A stretch of 64,000 bases of DNA from Pseudomonas sp. MIACH (GTDB taxonomy: Bacteria; Pseudomonadota; Gammaproteobacteria; Pseudomonadales; Pseudomonadaceae). Below, in pieces: positions 35,662 to 43,237 of the stretch. The number at the start of each line of letters is the position of its first letter. Within the stretch, counting starts at the first letter, position 1. A model generated the notes under the pieces. That model made no database searches. It was not told the origin of the DNA and saw only the letters and a program-made list of their open reading frames with translations. Location of the stretch: contig NZ_LHVO01000063.1 of NCBI RefSeq assembly GCF_001269925.1, positions 248,001-312,000 on the forward strand, in the 5' to 3' direction. The translations under genes were made by a program, and so were the position numbers.

Positions 35662-36030
35662 TCATTGAATGACTGAACGGCCACATTCGTAACTTGTTAT
35701 CCACCTCCTGCACTGACTAGTTGTATTGGTTGTTCACAGTACAACTCGTTTCGTCCTGCCTGCTCCTTCCCTTTTACTCAATAAGTCATGTGTATTTCTG
35801 TCCGCCCGCCGAGGCGTGCGCGCAATGATTTATTTAGCACGATTGGACCTTGAACTTATAGTTCAGACAGTTGAGCCTAAAACGCTCAAATGCTTTGAAA
35901 TACTCTGAAATACAATTGCCCGCAGCAAACAGATTTTTCGGAAAAATCAGGCAGGCTCCAACTTGGCAGAAAGGTCCGGGCGTTCGTTAGTTTCTGGGCT
36001 TCTTTTGATCTCTCAAACAAGGAGTCTTCG
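35662..36030. promoter_or_regulatory. Promoter region of the AfsA-type operon with repeats
   Basis: No gene is convincing here. Visible elements are the inverted repeat AGTTGTA (35719-35725) / TACAACT (35740-35746), the direct repeat TGAAATAC at 35896-35903 and 35906-35913 (one helical turn apart), and a 17-bp palindrome GATTTTTC-G-GAAAAATC at 35932-35948. An AAGGAG precedes the first gene. The region is more AT-rich than the flanking genes. The elements are candidate operators for the LysR pair or another regulator. Confidence 0.55.
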
Positions 36031-36792
36031 ATGACTGTCATCGACTCTGAAAAAGTGTGTGTGTTTGTCCCCTTTGCCGGGGGCAGTGGTTTGTCTTTTG
36101 AAACCCTGCGGCGTGCGGTAAGCGCTCACATGCCGGTCGTGGGCGTTACTTATAAAAGTCGTTATCAAAAAGATCTAACGCAGGCCCCCGGTACTGTCGA
36201 GGCCATGGTGAACGAAGTCATTGCACTTATCGACGGCCTGGCGGCGCGTGAGGTCATTCTTTTTGGTTATAGCCTGGGTGCGATTGTTGCCTACGAAGTT
36301 GCTCGTCGCCAACATGAATTTGGACCACGACTGAGCAAGCTGGTAGTCGCAGCCTGTCGTGCTCCGCGCATTTTCAGTTGCGCGCAATTGACGCTTGACG
36401 GTTCTGAAGAGGAATTTATTCAAACACTTTCCAAGTTTGGTGCCGTTCCGGATTTCGTACTCCAGCACTCGGCGGCCAAGCACCGCATGCTGCCCTCTCT
36501 TATCAAGGACTTCCAGGCCGCCGCTTTATATCGTCACGTTGCCGGTGACCCGGTGGAGGTTCCCATGACGGTGCTGGGCGGCAGTAACGACCCTTTCGCA
36601 CCGGTTGAGGACGTAATGGCCTGGGAGGAGCATAGCCAAAATTTTGCATGTATGGAGTTTTTTGAGGGAGATCATTTTTTCCTCACTCAGCATGTCACTG
36701 CCATTACAAAAACAATTATGGAGCCTGTCGGCTCAATAGCACGCCGGCCTGTTTCATCCCGATACCTGGATCTCAGCACGCATATAAGGTGA
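36031..36792 (+). CDS. Type II thioesterase (alpha/beta hydrolase) of the AfsA-type cluster
   Basis: 253 residues, AAGGAG 7 bases before the ATG. 'VFVPFAGGSG' forms the oxyanion-hole strand, 'FGYSLGAIVAYEVAR' holds the nucleophile Ser, 'GGSNDPFAP' the Asp and 'FEGDHFFL' the His. Length and motifs match the TEII enzymes that clear misprimed or stalled acyl groups from carrier proteins, or release products. First gene of the operon; its stop abuts the next gene. Partners are probably the two stand-alone ACPs. Confidence 0.88.
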   Translation: MTVIDSEKVCVFVPFAGGSGLSFETLRRAVSAHMPVVGVTYKSRYQKDLTQAPGTVEAMVNEVIALIDGLAAREVILFGYSLGAIVAYEVARRQHEFGPRLSKLVVAACRAPRIFSCAQLTLDGSEEEFIQTLSKFGAVPDFVLQHSAAKHRMLPSLIKDFQAAALYRHVAGDPVEVPMTVLGGSNDPFAPVEDVMAWEEHSQNFACMEFFEGDHFFLTQHVTAITKTIMEPVGSIARRPVSSRYLDLSTHIR

Positions 36793-36797
36793 AAGAA

Positions 36798-37598
36798 ATG
36801 GAAGAGCTCAGTGTTTCAAACAGCGTTTCTTCGTGCCCGTTTGCCGGACTTTCCTCGCTCAGCGCACAGCCGCAGGAACCACCCAGGCATTACATTGTGG
36901 TGGGGGACCGAATCAAAAGTCAGTGCAGCGATAATATGTTTATTTCGGTGACAGCCGCAGAAGAAATGGTCACCCGGCTTGATAGGGATGAATCACTAAC
37001 CTTACATGTCGGCCAGGGTGTTACCGATGAGCAACTTAACACGTTATATGGATTCAAGAAGGTGCTGTCGCCGGCCTTGAATATCCTGCCGGAAGACCGC
37101 CGGACGCGTGCTTCTTCAACCGTCACCCATAAGTTGAAAAGTCATAATATTGCCATCTCTGCGCCTGGCGAAAATGGCAACGGTACTTACTCGGCCTCGC
37201 TGATGATAGATGATGCCAATGCCGAACTAAGCGATCACCTAACTGGCCAGCATGTGTCGGGCATGATGGTTATTGAGGCGGCGCGCCAGATGACCATCGC
37301 GGTTGCGGAAGCTTATTACGTCGCGCCTCAAGCGAAAGGCAAAGTCAACTTTGTTACCCACAAGATGGACGTCAACTATAGGGACTTCCTGTTACCGGTA
37401 CACACGGAAATTCTCTGCATTCCGCTTGAATTACGTCGCTCGGGTGCTTCGAATTTTCGGTTTGGCTGCCGCCTTGAGTTCAAACAACAAGGCCAGTGCC
37501 AGGTTGAACTCGGTTTTGAATTGTCGGTGATTGACTCGCGCTACTTTCAACTCAAGGAAGCGCAACTTATTCATCAATTCGTCAAGCGTCTCGTCTGA
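36798..37598 (+). CDS. AfsA/ScbA-type hotdog protein (putative butenolide/butyrolactone-forming enzyme)
   Basis: 266 residues from the ATG at 36798, 8 bases after AAGG (a GTG at 36789 overlapping the previous stop is the alternative). The hallmark is 'ELSDHLTGQHVSGMMVIEAARQM', read here as D-H...G...V-S-G-M...E-A-A-R-Q, which corresponds to the conserved AfsA repeat motif (DH..G..VPGM..LEAARQA). An N-terminal half with 'VTHKLKSHNIAIS' precedes it and 'RDFLLPVHTEILC' follows. AfsA-type enzymes condense a beta-ketoacyl thioester with dihydroxyacetone phosphate to start gamma-butyrolactone synthesis in Streptomyces. Only one full motif is evident here, against two in classical members, so the reaction may differ. 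Confidence 0.72.
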   Translation: MEELSVSNSVSSCPFAGLSSLSAQPQEPPRHYIVVGDRIKSQCSDNMFISVTAAEEMVTRLDRDESLTLHVGQGVTDEQLNTLYGFKKVLSPALNILPEDRRTRASSTVTHKLKSHNIAISAPGENGNGTYSASLMIDDANAELSDHLTGQHVSGMMVIEAARQMTIAVAEAYYVAPQAKGKVNFVTHKMDVNYRDFLLPVHTEILCIPLELRRSGASNFRFGCRLEFKQQGQCQVELGFELSVIDSRYFQLKEAQLIHQFVKRLV

Positions 37599-37623
37599 TC
37601 CACTTTGAGAGGAAGGAACCCTT

Positions 37624-37929
37624 ATGAAAGAGCAAGTTCTCGGCATCATTTATAGCGCGATTGAAAATGAAAACCACAGTCTCGCCCAACCCATCAGCCT
37701 GGAAGAAGGCGAAAACACTGCCCTCTATGGGGTTGGCGGTGTCCTTGATTCGATGAGTCTGGTGTCCATCGTGATTGACGTCGAGCAGATGATCGAGGAG
37801 CAACTGGGGGTCAAGCTGACGCTGGTCAACGACAGTGCCATGTCCCCCAAGCGCAGCCCGTTTCAGTCGGTAAAAACCTTCGCCAACTACATTGTCGAGC
37901 TCAATGCACAGGTGTCTCATGCCCGATAA
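37624..37929 (+). CDS. Stand-alone acyl carrier protein 1
   Basis: 101 residues; AGGAAGGA precedes the ATG. The phosphopantetheine site is the Ser of 'VLDSMSLVSIVIDVEQ', with acidic helices on both sides and 'SPFQSVKTFANYI' as the last helix. It is longer than a typical ACP by an insert before helix 3 and its C-terminal codons overlap the SDR gene by 11 bp. Likely carrier for the KAS III or the ligase product. Confidence 0.82.
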   Translation: MKEQVLGIIYSAIENENHSLAQPISLEEGENTALYGVGGVLDSMSLVSIVIDVEQMIEEQLGVKLTLVNDSAMSPKRSPFQSVKTFANYIVELNAQVSHAR

Positions 37930-38623
37930 CACGCCTGTCACGCTGATTACGGGAACGCGCAAGGGGATCGGCAGGCATCTTGCCGAACATTACCTTGCGC
38001 AAGGGCATCGGGTGATCGGCTGTAGCCGTTCATCCAGCGATCTGAGCCATCCGGCCTATCACCACTTTATCGCCGATGTAGCCGATGAACAGGCCATCAG
38101 CGAACTGATGAGGCATGTGCGCGGCACCTGCGGTCGGCTTGATCACCTGATCAACAATGCCGGGATCGCCAGCATGAATCACTCGTTGCTGACGCCCTAC
38201 AAAACCGCGCAAAACATCATGCAAACCAACGTGCTGGGCACTTTCCTGCTCAGCCGGGAGGCGGCAAAGCTCATGCGTGCCGGACGGCAGGGACGCATTG
38301 TGAATTTTTCCACGGTGGCCAAGCCATTAAAGCTGGAAGGCGAAGCGCTGTACGCAGCGTCCAAAGCCGCCGTGGAAACCCTGACCTGCGTGATGGCCAA
38401 GGAGCTCGCCAGCTTTGGCATCACCGTCAATGCCGTAGGCCCGACACCAATCGATACGGATCTGACGCGGGTCATACCCGCACAAAAAATGAAAGACCTG
38501 CTGGCACAACAGTCGCTCAAGCGCTTTGGCACTTTCGACGATGTGACCAACGTGGCGGACTTTTTCCTGTCGCCGCGTAGCAATTTCATTACTGGCCAAG
38601 TCGTGTACCTCGGCGGCCTCTAA
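37919..38623 (+). CDS. Short-chain dehydrogenase (FabG-like ketoreductase)
   Basis: 234 residues from the ATG at 37919, within the ACP gene. 'LITGTRKGIGRHLAE' is the NADPH motif, 'NNAGIAS' follows, the catalytic Ser lies in 'IVNFSTVAK' and the YxxxK in 'LYAASKAAVETL'. The C-terminal 'FITGQVVYLGGL' is FabG-like. It could reduce a beta-ketoacyl-ACP or the keto group of a butenolide or butyrolactone intermediate. Confidence 0.88.
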   Translation: MPDNTPVTLITGTRKGIGRHLAEHYLAQGHRVIGCSRSSSDLSHPAYHHFIADVADEQAISELMRHVRGTCGRLDHLINNAGIASMNHSLLTPYKTAQNIMQTNVLGTFLLSREAAKLMRAGRQGRIVNFSTVAKPLKLEGEALYAASKAAVETLTCVMAKELASFGITVNAVGPTPIDTDLTRVIPAQKMKDLLAQQSLKRFGTFDDVTNVADFFLSPRSNFITGQVVYLGGL

Positions 38624-38652
38624 CTCACGTGCTCTTGCAAAAGGACCTCACC

Positions 38653-38907
38653 ATGAACCTGGACGCGATCAAGAAAGAACTGGCAGAACTTCTGGAACTG
38701 CGCGAATCGGAACTGCAAGCCGATGTATTGCTGCAGCCGCTGAGCAATTGGGATTCATTGACCAAGGTCACGCTGCTGGGTGTATTGAATGACCAGTTCG
38801 GTTTCGCTTTGAGCCCTGCCGTGCTCGATGAGGTTGAAACCATGGGTGAGCTGTTCGACGCCATCCAGGCCGATGCGGTTGGCGCTCGCATCAGTGAACC
38901 CTCATGA
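38653..38907 (+). CDS. Stand-alone acyl carrier protein 2
   Basis: 84 residues from the ATG at 38653, with AAAGGA 7 bases before. The phosphopantetheine Ser is in 'NWDSLTKVTLLGVL'. Sequence is clearly different from ACP 1, which suggests that the two carry different intermediates. Its stop overlaps the KAS III start (ATGA), so the pair is probably made in fixed ratio and ACP 2 may be the KAS III partner. Confidence 0.85.
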   Translation: MNLDAIKKELAELLELRESELQADVLLQPLSNWDSLTKVTLLGVLNDQFGFALSPAVLDEVETMGELFDAIQADAVGARISEPS

Positions 38908-39923
38908 GCCTGTCTATCGACGGGGTGTCGATCCGCGCACTGTCGGCGGCCATCCCTCAGGACGTGATGACCCTGGCCGATTTCGCCACGTTGTTCGGCG
39001 AAAAAGAGGTTCAGCGGATCGCCAAAAGCACCGGAATCCATCAGGTGCGGGTGGCCAATCGGTTGTCGACCGTGGATCTGTGCGCCGCTGCTGCCCGGAC
39101 CTTGTTCGACGCGGCGGATATCGACCCCGCCAGCATCGATGGCCTGGTGCTTGTCACTCAAACGCCCGACAGCCTGATGCCCGCCAGTAGTGCACTCCTG
39201 GCTGATCGCTTGGGGTTGAAGAAAGCGCTTGCAGCCTTCGACCTCAATTTTGGCTGTTCCGGCTACGTCTATGGCCTGTTTCAAGCGGCCATGCTGATCA
39301 AGGCCGGCGGCTGCCGCCGAGTCATGGTGTGTACCGGCGATGTGATCAGCAAATTGCTCAACCCTGAAGACCGGCATGTGCGGTTGGTCTTTGGTGATGC
39401 CGCGACCTGCACGCTGCTGGAAAGCGGTGAGCAGGCGCTCGGGTTTGCGTTCAATACCGATGGCGCCGGTGCGCAGTACCTCAACACTGCTCTGGATTAC
39501 ACGTCCAGCGTGACCAGCCGGGTACAGGCCAGTGGGCTGCATATGGACGGCGGCCAAGTGATGAACTTTGCCCTGGAAAAGGTACCGGCGGCGATCAACG
39601 CCTTCATTCGCGACCAGGGCATCGACCCTGAGCGTGTGCCGTTTTATCTGCTGCACCAGGCCAACAAATTCATGCTCGATTACCTGGCCAAAAAGCTCGG
39701 TGTTGCGCAGGCCAAAGTCCCCATTGAAGTGGCAGACGTGGGCAACACCGGCCCTTCGTCGATACCGCTGATGATCTGCAAGCGCCACGGCAGTGAAGAC
39801 GTGCGCCAGGACAACCTGATTGCCTGTGGTTTTGGCGTCGGGTTGTCGATCGGCATTGCCCATTTATCGCTGCGCGATGCCCACATCATTGCGCCCGTAG
39901 AAGTACCTGCCCTCCCTAACTGA
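38904..39923 (+). CDS. 3-oxoacyl-ACP synthase III (KAS III, FabH-like)
   Basis: 339 residues. The KAS III triad is visible: Cys118 in 'FGCSGYVYG', His251 in 'LLHQANKFM' and Asn281 in 'GNTGPSSIP'. 'VFGDAATCTLLE' and the C-terminal 'GFGVGLSIGIA' are also family marks. It condenses an acyl-CoA or acyl-ACP with malonyl-ACP to a beta-ketoacyl-ACP, exactly the type of substrate that an AfsA-type protein needs. A starter activated by the adenylate ligase at 41840 is plausible. Confidence 0.92.
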   Translation: MSLSIDGVSIRALSAAIPQDVMTLADFATLFGEKEVQRIAKSTGIHQVRVANRLSTVDLCAAAARTLFDAADIDPASIDGLVLVTQTPDSLMPASSALLADRLGLKKALAAFDLNFGCSGYVYGLFQAAMLIKAGGCRRVMVCTGDVISKLLNPEDRHVRLVFGDAATCTLLESGEQALGFAFNTDGAGAQYLNTALDYTSSVTSRVQASGLHMDGGQVMNFALEKVPAAINAFIRDQGIDPERVPFYLLHQANKFMLDYLAKKLGVAQAKVPIEVADVGNTGPSSIPLMICKRHGSEDVRQDNLIACGFGVGLSIGIAHLSLRDAHIIAPVEVPALPN

Positions 39924-39947
39924 CCTTACTTTCAAGGAAAGATGACC

Positions 39948-40622
39948 ATGACAATCCAAGCAATCTGGTTCGACTTCGGCGGCGTGCTGTCGCCCTCCAT
40001 AGATGAGCTGTACCGCGTCTACCAGCAAAATACTGGCATCAGCCGCAGCCAGATGGAGGCCGCCATGCATGCCGTGGCCAAGCCCCTGAACGTGCAATTC
40101 CAGGCGCCCATCGAGTTGGCAATGATGACTCAGGTCGAATGGGGACAGGGCATGAGCAAGGCATTGTCCGAGCTGTATCCGGGCATTGACCTGAGTCGTT
40201 GCGATTTTGATAACCACGGTGAGCAGTGGTTTTCCCCGCACAACGTCAACCAGCACATGTTCGAGCTGTTTCATGAGGTCAAAGCGGCCGGCCTGAAGGC
40301 GTGCATCCTCACCAATAACGTCGTGGAGTGGGAAACGCCTTGGCGGCGTATGGTGGGCCTGGATGATGTGGCTGACAGCATCGTCGATTCCTGCAAGGTA
40401 AAACTGCGCAAGCCTGACCCGAAGATCTTCGCGCTGGCGGCCGAGCAGATCGGCGTACCCGCTGACGCCTGCGTGCTGATCGACGATGTCGAAGAAAACT
40501 GCGACGCCGCGCGAGCCGCCGGTTGGCACGCCATTTTATTTGTCGACAGCCTTGAGACGCAGCAGGCTGTGCGGGCACTCATCGGCACGGAGCAACCCCG
40601 TGCACTGGCAGGTGCCCGATGA
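39948..40622 (+). CDS. HAD-superfamily hydrolase (subfamily IA, epoxide-hydrolase-N/YihX-like)
   Basis: 224 residues from the ATG at 39948 (AAGGA 9 bases before; an ATG at 39942 is nearer). Motif I is 'WFDFGGVLS' with nucleophile Asp, motif II Thr in 'CILTNNV', motif III Lys in 'VKLRKPDPKIF', motif IV 'CVLIDDVEEN'. The second Asp of the usual DxD is Gly, as in the YihX and soluble-epoxide-hydrolase phosphatase groups. In this cluster it could remove the phosphate left by a DHAP-derived unit. Confidence 0.88.
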   Translation: MTIQAIWFDFGGVLSPSIDELYRVYQQNTGISRSQMEAAMHAVAKPLNVQFQAPIELAMMTQVEWGQGMSKALSELYPGIDLSRCDFDNHGEQWFSPHNVNQHMFELFHEVKAAGLKACILTNNVVEWETPWRRMVGLDDVADSIVDSCKVKLRKPDPKIFALAAEQIGVPADACVLIDDVEENCDAARAAGWHAILFVDSLETQQAVRALIGTEQPRALAGAR

Positions 40623-41815
40623 ACATGCGTGTCCATCCCAGCGTGTTGGATATCCCCAACCTCGACGCCGCGCCCTATTACCAAACCGTGGGCTGGCAGG
40701 ATCAGTTGCCGCAAATCAGGTTGCCCAGCGGCCACGTCGCCACCCATCTGACCGGATACGCCGATTGCAAGGCGTTTCTGGCCGACCCGAGCATCAGTCG
40801 CACCCTATGTAACGTCGAAAACGGCCCGACCTTTCTCCCCGGCCCGACGCAGCCGGAGCTGTTGCTCAATCTGGACAACCCGGCGCACATGCGTTCGCGC
40901 GCGACCGTCGCGCGTGCGTTCAGCAAGCGTGGCCTGGAAAGCGTGCGCCAACATGTGACCACTATGACCGCCGACAGCATCGAGCAGATGCGCAGCGGTG
41001 TAACGCCGCCGGACTTGTTTGCCTCGGTGCTGGAGCGCCTGACTTCCTCGACGGTGTGTCACATTCTCGGCATCCCCGAAGAAGACCGGCAGTTGTTCCG
41101 GCCCTGGAGCCAAATGATCCAATCAGCACCGCCGGATGACATCGTCGGTATCGAAACGGCGGTCAACGCCAGCTTCGATTACATGATGGACTTCGTGCAG
41201 GGCCGCAGGCAGGCGCATCCGGACGGCTTCATTCGTCAATATGTCGACCAGCGCCACACCCTGGAAGACCCACTGAGCGATCGGGAGTTTGTAGGGGTTC
41301 TGTTGGGAATTCTGCTGGGGGGCGACCATAACGCTCTAAGCGTCATGACCAAGAGTCTCTATACGTTGCTGTGCGCGCCATCGCTGTGGCAGTACGTACG
41401 AGAGAAGCCCGATCAAGCGCCGCAGTTGATCGAAGAACTCATTCGGCTGATTCCCATCGGCAAGTTATCAGCGTTCCCCCGCATGACCACCCAAGCGCTG
41501 CACACCAGCTGCGGTGTGATCGCGGCGAACACTACGGTGTACGCCAACGTATTCCTCGCCAATCGCGACCCCAGCGTGTTCAACGCGCCGCTGCTGATCA
41601 ACCCCGAGCGCCAGAATAAGGTCGCGCACATGCAGTTCGGCCACGGCATCCACAGCTGCATGGGGCCGGCGCTGGCACGCCTGGAAATCGCCACTGTGCT
41701 GTCCACCCTGGTACAGGCATTACCCAACCTGGAACTGGCCTGTGACCCGGCGTCGATCCGCTGGATCAACGGCACGGTATTGCGCCGCCCCGACGAACTG
41801 CCCGTGCGTTTTTGA
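40619..41815 (+). CDS. Cytochrome P450
   Basis: 398 residues; the ATG overlaps the previous stop. Heme-ligand motif 'FGHGIHSCMGPALARLEI', ExxR motif in 'LIEELIRL', and an I-helix segment 'LGILLGGDHNAL' in which the usual AGxxT oxygen-activation motif is GGDHN, so the conserved Thr is Asn. Soluble bacterial class I P450 without a fused or adjacent ferredoxin. It probably hydroxylates or oxidises the carrier-bound or released product; the altered I helix hints at unusual chemistry. Confidence 0.9.
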   Translation: MNMRVHPSVLDIPNLDAAPYYQTVGWQDQLPQIRLPSGHVATHLTGYADCKAFLADPSISRTLCNVENGPTFLPGPTQPELLLNLDNPAHMRSRATVARAFSKRGLESVRQHVTTMTADSIEQMRSGVTPPDLFASVLERLTSSTVCHILGIPEEDRQLFRPWSQMIQSAPPDDIVGIETAVNASFDYMMDFVQGRRQAHPDGFIRQYVDQRHTLEDPLSDREFVGVLLGILLGGDHNALSVMTKSLYTLLCAPSLWQYVREKPDQAPQLIEELIRLIPIGKLSAFPRMTTQALHTSCGVIAANTTVYANVFLANRDPSVFNAPLLINPERQNKVAHMQFGHGIHSCMGPALARLEIATVLSTLVQALPNLELACDPASIRWINGTVLRRPDELPVRF

Positions 41816-41839
41816 TGCTTTTTCAATAAGGGATAAGCC

Positions 41840-43195
41840 ATGATCTTTAAACCGCTGATAAACGGATTTGCGCAGTTTTCGAACCAAATCGTTCTGAATG
41901 ACCCTGAACAGTCCTACACCTACGCCCAACTGAGCGAAGAGATCAGTGCCCAACTGGATTGGCTGGCCGCCAATGGTGTGTCCAGGCAAGCGGTCGTGTT
42001 CATGAGCGGCGATTTTTCGTTCGCGGGTATCGCGCTCTTTCTGGCGCTGTACCAGAACGGCCACATCATTGCGCTCAACACTGCTGAAAACCCGGCGGAA
42101 ATTCAAAACAAGCAGGCAGCCGCAAACCCTGAGTTTGTGATCGATATCCAGACCCGCCAGATTCGCCCATGCATGCTTACTCAAGCGCCGGAAAACCCGA
42201 TGATCGGCGAGCTTAAAAAGCAGGGGCACGCCGGCCTGATTCTGTTCAGCAGTGGCACCACCGGCACACCCAAGGCGATGCTGCATGACCTTGATCGACT
42301 GGTGGGCGAGTTTTCTGAAAAACGCTCTCGACGCCTCGATATCTTTCTGTTTTTGCTGTTTGACCATATCGGCGGCATCAATACGCTGTTGAACATATTG
42401 TCTATTGGCGGAACGGCAACGATTGCCGCCAGCAAAACCCCAGACACCGTTGCCCGGCTGATTGAAAAACATCGCATTACCGTGCTTCCGACGTCGCCGA
42501 CATTCCTGAACCTGATGTTGATCAACCAGGTATTCGATACCTGCAACCTTAGTAGCCTGCGCATGATCACCTATGGCACGGAGCCGATGCCGGAGAGTTT
42601 GTTGCTCAAACTTCGCGAGCACCTGCCAAGGGTGAAGTTTTTGCAGACCTTCGGCACCAGCGAGACGGGTATCATCAACACCAGTTCGTTGTCGTCCGAT
42701 AGTCTGTATATGCGCTTTCAGGAAGGCTCCAGTGAACACAAAGTCGTCGACGGCGAGCTATGGCTGCGCAGTGCGACGCAAGTCATGGGCTACCTGAACC
42801 ACTCGATGGACAGCTTCACCGAGGATGGCTGGTTCAAGACCGGCGACCTGGTGGAGGTCAATGCCGATGGCTACCTGAAGATCCTCGGCCGCAGCAAAGA
42901 GATCATTAACGTCGGTGGCGAGAAGGTTTACCCCGCAGAAGTGGAATCCGTGCTGCTACGCCATCCGCAGGTACGTGACTGCAAGGCGTACGGCGAGGCC
43001 AATGCCTTGACCGGGCAATTCGTTGCCGCGCACATCGTCCTCGATAGCGACTATGGAGACGCAACGGCGACCGTGCTGCGCGATATCCGGCAATTTGCCC
43101 GGCGACTGATGGATGCCTATAAGGTGCCGGTACGCTTGAAATCGGTAGAGGCGATCCAGTATTCGACGCGGTTCAAAAAGCTGTTGATTGACTGA
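41840..43195 (+). CDS. Acyl-CoA/acyl-ACP ligase (ANL-family AMP-forming enzyme)
   Basis: 451 residues. The P-loop 'LILFSSGTTGTPKAML', 'LQTFGTSETG', 'WFKTGDLVE', 'LKILGRSKEIINVGGEKV' and a Lys in the C-terminal 'TRFKKLLID' mark an adenylate-forming acyl ligase, rather shorter than long-chain acyl-CoA synthetases. It would activate a carboxylic acid and load it onto CoA or one of the two ACPs, giving the starter for KAS III. Last gene of the operon, followed by a strong hairpin. Confidence 0.9.
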   Translation: MIFKPLINGFAQFSNQIVLNDPEQSYTYAQLSEEISAQLDWLAANGVSRQAVVFMSGDFSFAGIALFLALYQNGHIIALNTAENPAEIQNKQAAANPEFVIDIQTRQIRPCMLTQAPENPMIGELKKQGHAGLILFSSGTTGTPKAMLHDLDRLVGEFSEKRSRRLDIFLFLLFDHIGGINTLLNILSIGGTATIAASKTPDTVARLIEKHRITVLPTSPTFLNLMLINQVFDTCNLSSLRMITYGTEPMPESLLLKLREHLPRVKFLQTFGTSETGIINTSSLSSDSLYMRFQEGSSEHKVVDGELWLRSATQVMGYLNHSMDSFTEDGWFKTGDLVEVNADGYLKILGRSKEIINVGGEKVYPAEVESVLLRHPQVRDCKAYGEANALTGQFVAAHIVLDSDYGDATATVLRDIRQFARRLMDAYKVPVRLKSVEAIQYSTRFKKLLID

Positions 43196-43205
43196 GAAGT
43201 GGCGT

Positions 43206-43237
43206 GCCCTGAAGGCGCCATCAACCGCCTTCAGGGC
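43206..43237. terminator. Hairpin between the convergent ligase and LysR genes
   Basis: Perfect 12-bp arms GCCCTGAAGGCG (43206-43217) and CGCCTTCAGGGC (43226-43237) with an 8-base loop lie just after the ligase stop and include the end of the LysR gene. No T-run follows on either strand, so it may be a weak bidirectional terminator or an RNA-stabilising hairpin. Confidence 0.6.

Noticed and set aside
36000..36030. Rsm-type small RNA or Gac box near the cluster
   Set aside because: No TGTAAG-N6-CTTACA element and no array of exposed GGA motifs was seen upstream of the operon.
38625..39863. Open frame of 412 codons on the minus strand
   Set aside because: Antisense to the ACP and KAS III genes, both with intact active-site motifs.
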